The position numbers and the translations under genes were made by a program. A stretch of 64,000 nt of DNA, from NCBI GenBank assembly GCA_012845835.1, contig JABAKD010000012.1, forward strand, positions 434,001-498,000, in the 5' to 3' direction. Source of the DNA: Undaria pinnatifida. Taxonomy: Eukaryota; Sar; Phaeophyceae; Laminariales; Alariaceae. Below, in pieces: positions 21,176 through 31,436 of the stretch (position 1 is the stretch's first letter; each line of letters opens with the position of its first letter). The notes under the pieces are model-generated. The model was not told the origin of the DNA, made no database searches, and saw only the letters and a program-made list of their open reading frames with translations.

Positions 21176-21587
21176 TAAGCTAGAGGTGCACGATATTGTT
21201 TTCTGAGAGTCCCCTTCACTTGAGGGTCCTCGATGTTCAGACCATTCACCCAACAAACTTTTTTTAGAAGAAACTGGACGTGCTTTTGTGATGAACAAAA
21301 ACAATTCCACGGACTAGGCACACAAAACAAAGCAGATATTCTCCAAACAAGCATACCATTCCGGCGAGATTTGTTAAGGTTCGTTAAGATGGGTTGACGG
21401 GCCCCGCCCTTCAGAAAAGTAAATGGCCATATATTGCTGTTATTAAATAATACCTCGATCCTAGATGGTAGTTCACGAGTATGTTTCGCCCGCGAGATCA
21501 AGAATAACGCCGTCGCAAGTTAAGCTATACCCTGGTACCGGGTATCCGCGATCGGAGTTGACGGCCTTTCTCTACCGGCTTACCAGG

Positions 21588-21987
21588 TCACAAGAGATCT
21601 GACATTATCATTGTACACTTCTGTAGATGTTGTCTTCCTCGACCTGTCAGTATTTCTGATTTGGCATTCCTGCACGTGCCTTTTTGGAGGTTGTAAGTTG
21701 CCTCTGTCATAGTGCTGCCAGCGCTTACAAAATCCTGTCGAGTTGGACAATACCCACAATGACATGATACTTGGTACCTGGTAGGCTTTTTGACGTCAAA
21801 ATCGATTGTGTTCAAAAACACGTCTGGTGTGGTCAGCAGTTCGTCGCAGAAACTGCATTTTTCTTCCCTTTTGTTTTGTCGCTTGTACCTCTTCCTCAAG
21901 TCGTGGGAGGTTTCACTCTCATCGATCACCTGGGCACCCTCTGTTCCCAGGCATCGTCCATCCCCCACCCCTCTTAATGGCTTTCCA
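21588..21987 (-). CDS. Possible exon with paired cysteines, unknown
   Basis: The minus-strand frame is open from about 21987 to TGA at 21588 and has no ATG near its start, so it would need an upstream exon. It encodes DESETSHDLRKRYKRQNKRE, then CSFC, then a CHCGYC cluster 28 residues later (a possible zinc-binding arrangement), and ends with QHLQKCTMIMSDLL. The basic stretch followed by paired cysteines is more gene-like than most frames here. It lies about 550 bp upstream of the GxxExxY gene and on the same strand. No family is recognised. Confidence 0.35.
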
Positions 21988-22193
21988 ATTTGTCACACAC
22001 GCGGTTCAGCGTTCCCGCTTTTAGTCGACTATCATCGGTTTATGCTGTCTCGCGCCCTTGCACTCTTTTATTTCGGAAGAACATCGAGAGAAGGACTTGC
22101 GCGATCATAAAGCTATAGCCGAGGTTCGAAACCCAAGGAAGACGTTGGCACGGTGTCAATCTATCCGTTCAAGTCAGGCCAACCCTTGCACAA

Positions 22194-22502
22194 CTAGTTA
22201 CATGAAATGCACCAAGTACATGCCCTGCAGTATCGAATTCTCCGGGAGTGCCCAACAACGCTTTCAGTGCTCAGATTTTCAGGTTTTTTGTGGGGGGGAA
22301 GCAGGGAGTGGGCAGCTGGGTCGTGGACCGTAATTTTGTGGACGCCCTCGCATTTTCCGGTAATCAAATTGACGGTCATTACAATATCTCCCAAATAAGT
22401 ATTTGGAGCTGACAGGCTCCTTATTAGCAGTGCCTCTTTAGATTGAGCCTCCAGACCGTCGAACGGGTATTGTATACTGTGATTGTGCTCGCACTGCAGC
22501 AT
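22194..22502 (-). CDS. Possible gene start, 102 codons, unknown
   Basis: The frame begins at ATG 22502 (MLQCEHNHSIQYPFDGLEAQ), reads through SAPNTYLGDIVMTVNLITGK and ENLSTESVVGHSRRIRYC, and ends CTWCISCN with TAG. Composition is protein-like, with four C-terminal cysteines. A GT donor lies near the end, and the cysteine-bearing frame at 21588-21987 follows on the same strand, so the two might be exons of one gene. The phases I tried did not join cleanly. The start codon abuts the 15-bp minisatellite. No family is recognised. Confidence 0.3.
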   Translation of the reverse strand: MLQCEHNHSIQYPFDGLEAQSKEALLIRSLSAPNTYLGDIVMTVNLITGKCEGVHKITVHDPAAHSLLPPHKKPENLSTESVVGHSRRIRYCRACTWCISCN

Positions 22503-22620
22503 TGATCCAGTCAGTCATGATCCAGTCAGTCATTATCCAGCCAGTCATGATCCAGGGAGTCATGATCCAGCCAGTCATGATCCAGCCAGTCATGATCCAG
22601 CCAGTCGTGATTCATCCAGT
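22503..22620 (+). repeat. 15-bp minisatellite (GATCCAGCCAGTCAT), about 8 units
   Basis: GATCCAGTCAGTCAT, GATCCAGCCAGTCAT and GATCCAGGGAGTCAT repeat with few changes. The length is a multiple of three, so open frames (SHDPA repeats) cross it by default. Confidence 0.9.
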
Positions 22621-22689
22621 ACGTCATGCCGCGTGATACGAAAAAGGTGCACCAGTTTTGATTGTGCACAAGACGATTTTTTTTTCGAG

Positions 22690-22785
22690 TACGCACTCGG
22701 GGGATTCGAACTCACGAAGCTGACCTATACCAGGCTCGGGGATATAACCTTATACGCCACCGCGGCAGTGAATGATATAGAGCCA
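22690..22785 (-). mobile_element. tRNA-like repeat fragment
   Basis: On the minus strand GGTGGCGTATAAGGTTATA resembles a box A region and GAGTTCGAATCCCC a box B region, with roughly 40 bp between them. The outer arms do not pair as a 7-bp acceptor stem, so this is more likely a tRNA-derived repeat than a functional tRNA gene. It abuts the SINE-like copy that starts at 22786 on the other strand. Confidence 0.4.
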
Positions 22786-23158
22786 GGTCGCCCCGGTGGT
22801 CTAGTGGGGTGGCACTCGAATACTACTACTATTAATACTGGCGTTGGTCCTTGAGTTAAATAACCACCGTTGTGAGCGTTGTTGGCTATATTTATTTACA
22901 GAACTATATAATATGGAAAAAAAAATATCAACTAACTGCTGAAATCGCCTAGCAGCGTGGGTAGGTACAAATCGACGCGAATCGACGAGGGAAGAGAATG
23001 CTGAATTCTTCTTGCGATACAAATTCGGGCCGGTATTGTAGTGGGGATGGGGAAGGGGAGGCCGCTATATGACCCCGGAGCTGAGTTATACTACTACTGG
23101 GAGGGCTCGAGAGTAATTCGAGCATCACAATCAATGGGATGGGAAAAAGAGAAAAAGT
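22777..23158 (+). mobile_element. tRNA-derived SINE-like repeat, copy 2 of 4
   Basis: The head ATAGAGCCAGGTCGCCCCGG then GTGGTCTAGTGG, with an altered box B. The body shares ACTGCTGA, CGCCTAGCAGCG, TCGACGCGAATCGACGAGGG, GTAGTGGGGA and TGACCCCGGA, and ends in an A/G-rich tail (GGGAAAAAGAGAAAAAG). Outside the 3.6-kb tandem unit, so it is an independent insertion. Confidence 0.7.
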
Positions 23159-24761
23159 GAAGTGTGTTACTGCTGTTGTAATAATACGATACCCAAGCAA
23201 GTTGCACCGATCGACTCGATCTGGACTGACTGCTGTATTATGCAATCGGTCCATGTACAACTTCTCTAATCACACGCAGCGGACATGGTCAGTCACCTTA
23301 CTGGCTCCGGATGCTTGATTAATTTAAGTAAAAATATCATAAGAAACGCACTCGACACGTTTCGTCGCCATACTAAAGGGTCAGTCGGCGTGTGCGCGGA
23401 TTTGTCCGATCGAAATCTGATGAATGAAGCTCGGAGCCGGACTCACGCAAGAATCGGTAGCTATTAATACTAATAATAGTAGCACATTGTCGTGATTGTT
23501 AGTCTATATCGAACTCTTGGCATTAGGTTACATACTGTACGCGCAGGCTATAATTGTGTGTGGTGACTTTCTTTTCTCTACCAAGTAAGTAATGAATCAA
23601 ACAATTCGAAGTGCTGCCCTGCCCTGCCCTACCCGAAGCATGGGTGCCGGCGTATGTATGCCGGCGCCCATACAGAGCCCTTGTATATAGATATAATGAT
23701 TCATTTTTTTGAGGGGACAGGGATTGGTCAAGAGTTGTTTTCATCTCGGCCTCATTATGGAATTCTCGGAACTGGAATTTCTCGGTCAAATCGCTTCGTT
23801 CGAGCGCCGTCTTCTGGCCCCTCGCCCTGCCTTATCCGTTATGTACTTCGACGTGAACGCGGATGGACGCCGAGTGAGACAAGCGAGGAGTGCGCAAAAA
23901 TTATGTTTTGAACGGTATTCTCCACTTATTCTCCAGATCTTGATGTACGTGGAGAGGTTGATAAAATACAACTTGGCAAGACATTTTTTCCAAATTGGAG
24001 TCATATGTTGTCCGAAAACAATTAGTATTTACTGTGAAAACAATCCCCATGGTACCGCGGTAGGTATCATAGTAGTAGTGCATTTAAATGTTGAAATTTC
24101 GGTAGGTGCTACGTACGTGGATAAAGGGATAAAGACCTGGCAAGCGCACGCGTGACTAACACGAGGAGGTAGTGACACTATTACTGCGCCAGAAAAAGCC
24201 ACACCGCAGCATTTTACGAGTGGCTGCGTCCCCGGCCTCGAGGGTGGTAATTCGGGCACATTGAGATAGTTTGTACTCGTGCAAGCAATATTGGTACAAG
24301 TAAGAGCACACACACTGACTGATGCTCTATTGCACATACGCTTTTGTCGGACTTATAGCATGGATGGGGAGGGTGTACCACAACGCAGGGAACAAGTTTC
24401 CGACATGAAAAACGAGGGGGAAAATCGTTCCTGCTGTTAAGCGGCGCCACGCGAAGGACGTAGTTAGTTGTAGCAGTAGACGGTATCCACGTACAAACCC
24501 AGTGGCATGCGTTCGTCCCAGTATCGTCTCGGCGGGTGGTTCTTCTCCCCTAGAAGACGCCATAGAGAATTATAAGCGGTGTGGAAGGGGTGCTTTGTTG
24601 TTGCTGTGGTGCCTCTGTCTCTCCGTTGCTGTTTTGGTCGTTTACCGCGGCCAACTGGAAAAGCGGTCGTGTTGGTACGAAACTGACAAATAATTTCGTG
24701 TTGCTTCCTACTTGACGTGCTCTTTGCTGCAGATTGCTGATTGATCATCTCTTGTTAGTTA

Positions 24762-25125
24762 TATAGAGCCGGTCGCCCCGGTGGTCTATCTTGTGGTTAC
24801 CTTCGTATACTACTACAGTAGCGTTGGTCCTTGAGTACATACTACCACAATTGTGAGATTTCTACATTATTTCCAGAAATGCGAAAATAGGATCTACTTA
24901 CTATTGCTAAGAACGCCTAGCAGCGTAGGTAGGTATACCTCGACGCCAATCGACGAGGGAAGAAAATGAAGAATTCTTCTCGCGGTAAAAGTTGAGGCAT
25001 GTACCGGCCGTAGTGGGGAGGGGGCAAGAGAGCCCGCTATGTGACCCCTGATCTGAGTTATACTACGTACGTACTACTGGGAGGGAAGGCGAGAATAGTG
25101 CGAGGACAATACTTGGGCTAAAATA
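24762..25125 (+). mobile_element. tRNA-derived SINE-like repeat, copy 3 of 4
   Basis: The head ATAGAGCCGGTCGCCCCGG and the body CGCCTAGCAGCG, CGACGAGGGAAGAAAATG and GTGACCCCTGA. It occupies the same site in tandem unit A as the 28.4-kb copy in unit B, so it was present before the duplication. Confidence 0.7.
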
Positions 25126-25984
25126 CAAACTGATACAAAATCGAGAACAGCTTTTCAGACAAGCTACACCAAGAAGTAGTTACAGCAGTACAGTGGGGGT
25201 ATTCCGTTGTATGGGCAATTATGGCTGTTGTATGCCGGGAAATATGTGACATGGCGTTTTGACCGTTCTTAGTATGTTGTCCCGAATGGCTTTATCCTTG
25301 ACGCTCTGGGTACCAACTAACTGTATAGATTTATCCTGAGGTCGAGCGTTTTGTACGAATTGTGGCCGCATGGCGAATTTTTGCCCTACTCGAGTAGTAT
25401 GCAAGAAACCCGTGAAAATATTAGCGAGCTTAGGTTGGATCCAATACAAGCGAATGAAAACGGCATTTTCAACAAATGATTTCGGTGTCGCATAAGCAAC
25501 AAAGAGGTAATTATAGTATTCCATGATTATTCGGCCATTACGAGAGTCAAATACGCAGTGTTTCGGCCTCCTTTCAAACATTTTTCCACGGTTAGTATGC
25601 TCGAGTTGTGCCAGTCTTTCAGTCCCATTTATCATTATGTCGTTTTGATTTGAATATCTTATTATTGCTTGAACTTGTACATATAACCGGGGGGGCCTAA
25701 ATCTTGGGTATAAATCGCTCTATAATTCGTCCATTCATATTCCGTTTGTTGCTGTTGTTGCTGTTCAAGTGTTTCTCTCGTCCTCATTGTGAGCGTGCTT
25801 GCTCGGCACGCCAACCTGATATAATCTCAAAATCGCTATTTTGTGAAACCTATTATGCAAATAACTGGTCGAATTGCGCTCCCATCGCGAGTGTTTGCCG
25901 TATGCGAGAGGTATGCGAGAAAAACCGAGTCGGTCGAAATAATTGTGAGCTTATATTGGATCAAAGCCTACCAACCAATCACGA

Positions 25985-26580
25985 ATAAGCCAATGGGGTC
26001 GGGGTTGACACACCGGGAAGGTATCGACCCAGGATAGTCATTGTTATAGTTCGCGCGTTGTTGGAGCTGTACAGATTCAGAGGATTTCTGAACCGGGGAT
26101 GGGGCCCTATCTCCCCCGTGTGCGACGGAACTGCCCCCCGTTCGTTGGTGAGCCTCCATCGTCCTTTAGGGTGGGGCGGCGCTATGGAGCTCGAACCCAT
26201 CAGCAGTTATAGCCAACGGAGTTGGGGTTTCCACACCGTGGGGGGCGGTGACAACCCGAGAGAACTTCGTTTTATTCCCCGGCTTGTCTAAACTTTAGAG
26301 ACATTGAATGACCTCCGAACCGGGGTTGGGATCCGACCATCCCCGGGTGGAGCAAGCTCAATAATATACGACCCCCTGCCAATCAGAGATCGGCCGGTAG
26401 GAGGGGTTGGGGAGTATTTCCACACCGTGCGGGGAGGTATCAGTCTTGGTGATAGTCGTGTTCATTCCAGGGTGGTCGGAGTTGTATATGTATGTGTGGA
26501 TGGGTTGTGATCGAGGGATGGAACCCTATCGTCCCCAGATAACGGTTAATTTCTGTACGATCCTCGGCCAATGGGCGACC
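25985..26580 (+). repeat. GC-rich CCAAT-type array inside tandem unit A
   Basis: Three unit markers (ACACACCGGGAAGG, CACACCGTGGGGGGCGG, CACACCGTGCGGGG) at about 26008, 26232 and 26420, with CCGGGGATGGGGCCCTATC and GTCGGAGTTGTATATG. It is the same family as the array at 4520-5735. Confidence 0.7.
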
Positions 26581-28376
26581 AGCGATCAAGACAAAAAGAC
26601 CATACCAGGAATACATGCTTTTTTATATTCGCCTAAGACTCGAGCCTGCAATTGTTACCGCTCAAATGTTTAGTGCAGTACTATCGCGTACTACTAAAGT
26701 ACTCTGTCAGATAGCAACAAGTAGCAGCATTATTAAAATAGCATTCGAGGAATTGAATGACGAAGGCAGCGACGTCGTGTTTCGCGCCTAGAATACCGTC
26801 AGCAAGTCTCTCCACGATCACAAACTCACACACAGACAGTCGGTCTGCGAGCCTCGGATCTAGATACCATCATGCATGGCTCATCAGTGGCTACGTAGAG
26901 AACATGCCGCATACATCGCCCCCCCTTGGTGGCCGGTTGAGTCAAAGCATCTGACAATGCACTCGAAACGTCTCTTCGTGGCCAGACTAGAGGGCCAGTC
27001 TGCGTGGGCTCGGAATCGGATTCACGCAAGAAACGACAGAATTGTGCAGTCCACTGTGATATTGATCTCTTGGCATTACTTCACATTCTACACGCGTACA
27101 CTATGTGTTGTGTGGTAACGGTATTGAATCGAACAAGTCGAAGTCCTACCCTGCCCTACCCGGAGAATGGGTGCTGGCGAATGCCGGCACCTATGCGGAG
27201 CCTTTGTATACATATATGATTATTCATGTTTATGAGGGGGCGGGGGTTTGGTCAGGAGTTTTTTCGTCTCGGCCTCAGTATGGGATTCTCGGAACTAGAA
27301 TTTCTCGGTCAAATCGCTTCGTTCGAGCGCCGTCTTCGGGGGGCGGCTCCAACGCCCCTCGCCCTGCCTTATTCGTTCTGCACCTCGACGTGAATGCGGA
27401 CAGACGCTGAGCGAGACAAGCGAGAAGTGCGCAAAAGTTTGTGTGTTGAACGGTATCCTCCAGTTATTCTTCGGATCTTGATGTATGGAGAGATTGATGA
27501 AACAAAACTTGGCAAGACATCAGTTCCAAACTGGCGTCATATTTGCCCCAAAACAAAAAATACTTGGTGAAAAAAATCCCCATGTTACCGCCGTAGGCAT
27601 CATAGTTGTGCACTTGTTTGTTGAATTGTGGTGACACGTACGCACGTACATAGATAGATGAGGCAAGTGCACGCATGACTAAAATGAGGAGGTAGTGATT
27701 GTGATTACCACATACGCCAAAAAAGAGGCCACACATCAGCATTGCGAGTGGCTGCGTCCCCGTCCTTGAGGACGGTGGTATCATTCGAGTTCGGACACAT
27801 CGACATAGTTTGTACTCGTGCACGTAATATAGGTGCGAGTAAGAGCACCCACACTGATGATGCTATATTTCACACACGTTTTTTTTGTCTGACTTATGGA
27901 ATGGAGAGGGTGTGTAAAAACAGGAAGTACATTTTCGACATAAAAAACTAGGGGAATAGTCGTTCCTGTTATTAAGCTTCGGCACGCGAAGGTAGTACTA
28001 TCTATGTAGTGGTAGAGGGTATGTCCACAGAAGAAACCAGTGGCATGCATTCGTCCCGGTATCCCGTCGGTGGGTGATTATTTTCCCCGAGAAGACTCTT
28101 TGGAGAAGTGAAAGGGGTGTGGAAGGCGTGCTTTGTTGCTATTGCTGTGGCGCCTGCCTCCGTTGCTGAAGCGATCGTGTTGGTACGTAACTGACAAATA
28201 AAGACGAGCGAACGATATTATAATATACGCAGCATGCAAAAAATGAGTATCGACCTTAACTTCGTCGAACTCACATCTGACGTCGTAAAAAACAAAAATG
28301 TTCTATATTATTTTGTTGCTTCCCACTTGACGTTCTCCTTGCTGCTGATTGCTGATTGATCATCTCTAGTGAGTTT

Positions 28377-28727
28377 GTATAGAGCCGGTCGCCCCGGTGG
28401 TCTAGTGGTTACCCTTGAATACTACTAGCCATGGCTCTTGGGTTCGACTCCCACCGTTGTGAGAGATTTGACTTTTCTATTTGAAGAGAAATGCAGAAAA
28501 ATGATCAACGAACAACTGCTGAGAACTCCTAGCAGCGAGGGTATAGGTACAATTTGACGCGAATCGACGAATCGACGAGGGAAGAAAATGCGGCATTCTC
28601 GCCATAAAAATGTAAGCATGTACCGTAGTGGGGAGGGGGAAGGAGGGCCCGCAATGTGACCCCGGACCTAATGGGAGGGAGGGCGAGAGTAGTGCAGGGA
28701 TAATAAATGGGACGAAAAAAAAAACTG
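28377..28727 (+). mobile_element. tRNA-derived SINE-like repeat, best-preserved copy
   Basis: Box A (GGTGGTCTAGTGGTTA, 28396-28411) and box B (GGGTTCGACTCCC, 28440-28452) both fit the RNA polymerase III internal promoter consensus, with tRNA-like spacing. A body of about 270 bp follows, with CCTAGCAGCGAGGG, GACGCGAATCGACG, GTAGTGGGGAGGGGG and GTGACCCCGGA, ending in an A9-rich tail near 28720. The head is closest in feel to a tRNA-Glu/Asp type; the exact parent tRNA is not certain. Confidence 0.75.
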
Positions 28728-29609
28728 ATACAATATGAGAACAGTTTTTCAGACAAGCAACACCAACAAGTAGTTACAGCAGTGCAGTGGGGGCATCCAA
28801 TTCAAGATCCACCTGTGACAAGCCGAAGCAGGCGCTCATTGCTCTTATTTGCTGTGGGCAATGTATGACTGTTAGTTTGCCGGGGGACATGGCGATTCGA
28901 CCGCTCTTATGATCGGAATGGCTTGTTTTGACGCTCTGGGCACCAACTGTATAGATTCGTGCTGAGGTCGAGCGTTTTGTACGAATTGCGGTGGCATGGC
29001 CAATCTTTGCCCTACGCGAGTATGCAAGAAAACCCGCGAAAATATCAGCGAGTTTAGTTAGGTTTTTACCATAAGCGAATTAAATCGAGATTTTCAGCAA
29101 ATGTTTTCGGTGTCGCACAAGCGATGAAGAGGTGATTATGTACGGGCAAGTATTCCATAGCTATTCGATGATTATGCGAATCACATACGCACTCTTTTGG
29201 CCTCTATTCAGGTTTTCTTCCACGGTTATTATGCTTGAGTTATGCCAGTCTTAAGTTCCATTCATTTTGTGGTTTTGATTTGCACACCCCATTTTTTTAA
29301 AAATAGTGATTACAACCGAGGGGTCCTAAATATTGGATACAGATAGATCTAATTCGTCCATTCATAATACGTTTGGTGCTGTTGTTGTCAAGTGTTTTTC
29401 GTTCTCATTTTGAGCGTGCTTGCTCAGCACGCCAACCTGATATAATCTCAAAATCGCTATTTTGTGCGACCTGTCATGCAAATAATAACTGGTCGAATTG
29501 CGCTCGCATTACGAATGTTTGCCGTCCATGCGAGAAGCATGCGAGAAAAGCGGTGTTGGTCGAAATAATTGTGAGCTTATATTGGGTCAAAGCCTACAAA
29601 CCAACCACG

Positions 29610-30190
29610 AATAAGCCGATGGGGTCGGGGTTGACACGCCGTGCGGGGAAGCATCGACCCGGGATAATCATCGTTATAGGTCCCGCGTTGTTGGGGCTGT
29701 AGAGATTCGGAGGATTTCTGAACCGGGTATAGGGCCCTATCTCCCCCGTGTGCGGCGGAACTGCCCCCCATTGGTTGGTGAGTCTCCATCATCCTCTTAC
29801 GGTGGGGTGGCGCTGTGGAGCTGGAACCAATCAGCGATTTTGCCAACGGAGTTGGGGTTTCCACACCGTGAGGGGCGGTGACGACCGGAGAGAAATCGGT
29901 TTTATTCCCAGGTTTGTCTAACTTTTAGAGATATTGAATGACGTCCGGACCGGGGATGGGATCCTATCGTTCCGGGGTGGAACTGGCTCTACAATATACA
30001 ACCCCCAGCCAATCGGCCGGTCGGTGGTGTTGGGGATTTTCACACCGTGCGGGGAGATATCAATCCTGGTGATATCCATGTTCGTTCCCGGGTTGTCGGA
30101 GTTGTATATGTGTGGATGTATTTATTATTTTGATCCTGGGATGGGACCCTATCCTCCCCAGATGACCGGAACTTCATGTACGCTCCCCGG
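29610..30190 (+). repeat. GC-rich CCAAT-type array inside tandem unit B
   Basis: Markers CACGCCGTGCGGGG, CACACCGTGAGGGG and CACACCGTGCGGGG at about 29634, 29863 and 30038, with AACCAATCAGCGATT and CAGCCAATCGGCCGG. Counterpart of 25985-26580 and related to 4520-5735. Confidence 0.7.
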
Positions 30191-30597
30191 CCAATGAGCT
30201 ACCATCGATCAGACATAAAGGCCATACCAGAGAGTATATGGTTGTTTTGCTTCGTCTAAAACTCGAGCCTGAAACTCTTAACTGCCAAATTCTTAGTTCC
30301 GTGCTATCGCGTACTACAAAAAAACCTATCCACCAGATAGCAACAATTAGCAGCATTATTAAGATAGCATTCGAGGAATTGAATGACGAAAGCAGCGACA
30401 CCGTGTTTCACGCCTAGAATGCCGTCAGCAAGTCTCTCAACGATCACTATTTATGCACACACAGACAGTCGGTCTGCGAGCCTCGGGTCTAGATACTATC
30501 GCTCATGTATGTGGTGTAGCAGAGGCTGACTCAGTGCGCACTTCTCAGCGTCTACTTAGATACCATGCAGCATACATCGCCACCCCCTTGCTGACCC

Positions 30598-30957
30598 TGG
30601 TTGCTTGATTGAGTCAACACGTCTGGAAACGCACTCGAAACGTCTCTTCGTGGTCAGACTAAAGAGTCAGTCTGCGTGGGCTCGGATTTATCCCATCGAA
30701 ATATTATGATGAAGCTCAGAATCGGATTCACGCAAGAAACGGCAGAAGTAGTCCACTATTAGCCTATATCGATCTCCTGGCATCACTTTACCTTCTACAC
30801 GCGTAGACTTTGTGTTGCATAGTAACGGTTTTTACTCTCTATCGGATATTGAATCGAACAAGTCGAAAGATTAAGTGCTGCACTCACTACCCCTGCAAAT
30901 GGGTGCCGCCATTCGCCGGCACCCATGCGGAGCCCTTGTACATTGATGTTATATGCT
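30598..30957 (+). repeat. 3.6-kb tandem unit, copy C, first 360 bp only
   Basis: Contains GTTGCTTGATTGAGTCAA, GCACTCGAAACGTCTC and CCGGCACCCATGCGGAGCCC as in A and B, then stops at the start of an inverted family 1 copy. Truncation by that element or by the duplication end are both possible. Confidence 0.8.
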
Positions 30958-30959
30958 TT

Positions 30960-31436
30960 TTTTCCCCAAAATCGTCAGATTTATCCCCTTAAAGGATTTA
31001 TAGCTTCCACGCACAAATTGCCCGCCCGTCCGCCCCCCCCCCCAGTCCCCCCCAGTCCCCCCCCAGTCCCCCCTCCCCACCCCCCTCCAACCCCGCTCGC
31101 TTTTGATCAAAACCAGGCCCCCACGTCCTTAAAAACTCCGCCCTTCCCTCACCGGTTGTTCGACTCACAGGATTCACTTGATAAACGGATACATTTCCCT
31201 CCACAGCTGTGAGATTTTGTCCCCCTCAGAAACGGGTTTTATAGTTTCCGCGCACAGACTGCCTAACATCACTGATAGCTGCACTGTAGTTGCAAGGGGA
31301 GTCGCCGACCTATATCCTTAATGAGAACACACAACTCGTAATACGCGCGATCGGAGTATCACACACAGCTTGCAAAGATGGGTTTCGACAAAAGCTTCGA
31401 TCTCACAGCTGGAGTGTAATTTAATTTTGATAATAT
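30960..31436 (-). mobile_element. Family 1 repeat, inverted, 0.48 kb
   Basis: Has the C runs at 31028-31080, CTCACCGGTTGTTCGACTCA, TTTATAGTTTCCGCGCACAG, GGAGTCGCCGACCTATATCC, GTAATACGCGCGATCGG and the terminus CTCACAGCTGGAGTGTA with an AT-rich tail. It lies head-to-tail with the next copy. Confidence 0.8.

Larger units (their letters stand above)
23296..26930 (+). repeat. 3.6-kb tandem unit, copy A
   Basis: Collinear with 26931-30597 over its whole length. Landmarks in both are GCACTCGAAACGT, CCGGCACCTATGCGGAGCC, ATCGCTTCGTTCGAGCGCC, the SINE-like copy (24771 and 28386), TGAGGTCGAGCGTTTTGTAC, GAGCGTGCTTGCTC, and the CCAAT-type GC-rich array. The marker GCACTCG... lies at 23347, 26957 and 30632, giving a period of 3.61-3.68 kb. 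No gene is recognised; frames are short and not conserved between copies. Confidence 0.85.
26931..30597 (+). repeat. 3.6-kb tandem unit, copy B
   Basis: Matches copy A throughout but carries about 105 extra bases near 28207-28310 (starting AGACGAGCGAACG), absent from A between CAAATAA and the GTTGCTTCC marker. Either B gained them or A lost them. The GC-rich array lies at 29610-30190. Confidence 0.85.

Noticed and set aside
20852-21178. Plus-strand ORF opposite the GxxExxY gene
   Set aside because: It is a shadow of the GC-rich minus-strand coding sequence.
28377-28460. Functional tRNA gene
   Set aside because: Boxes A and B are good, but the sequence between them does not form a convincing cloverleaf and the head is followed by a shared 270-bp body in four places, as for a SINE.
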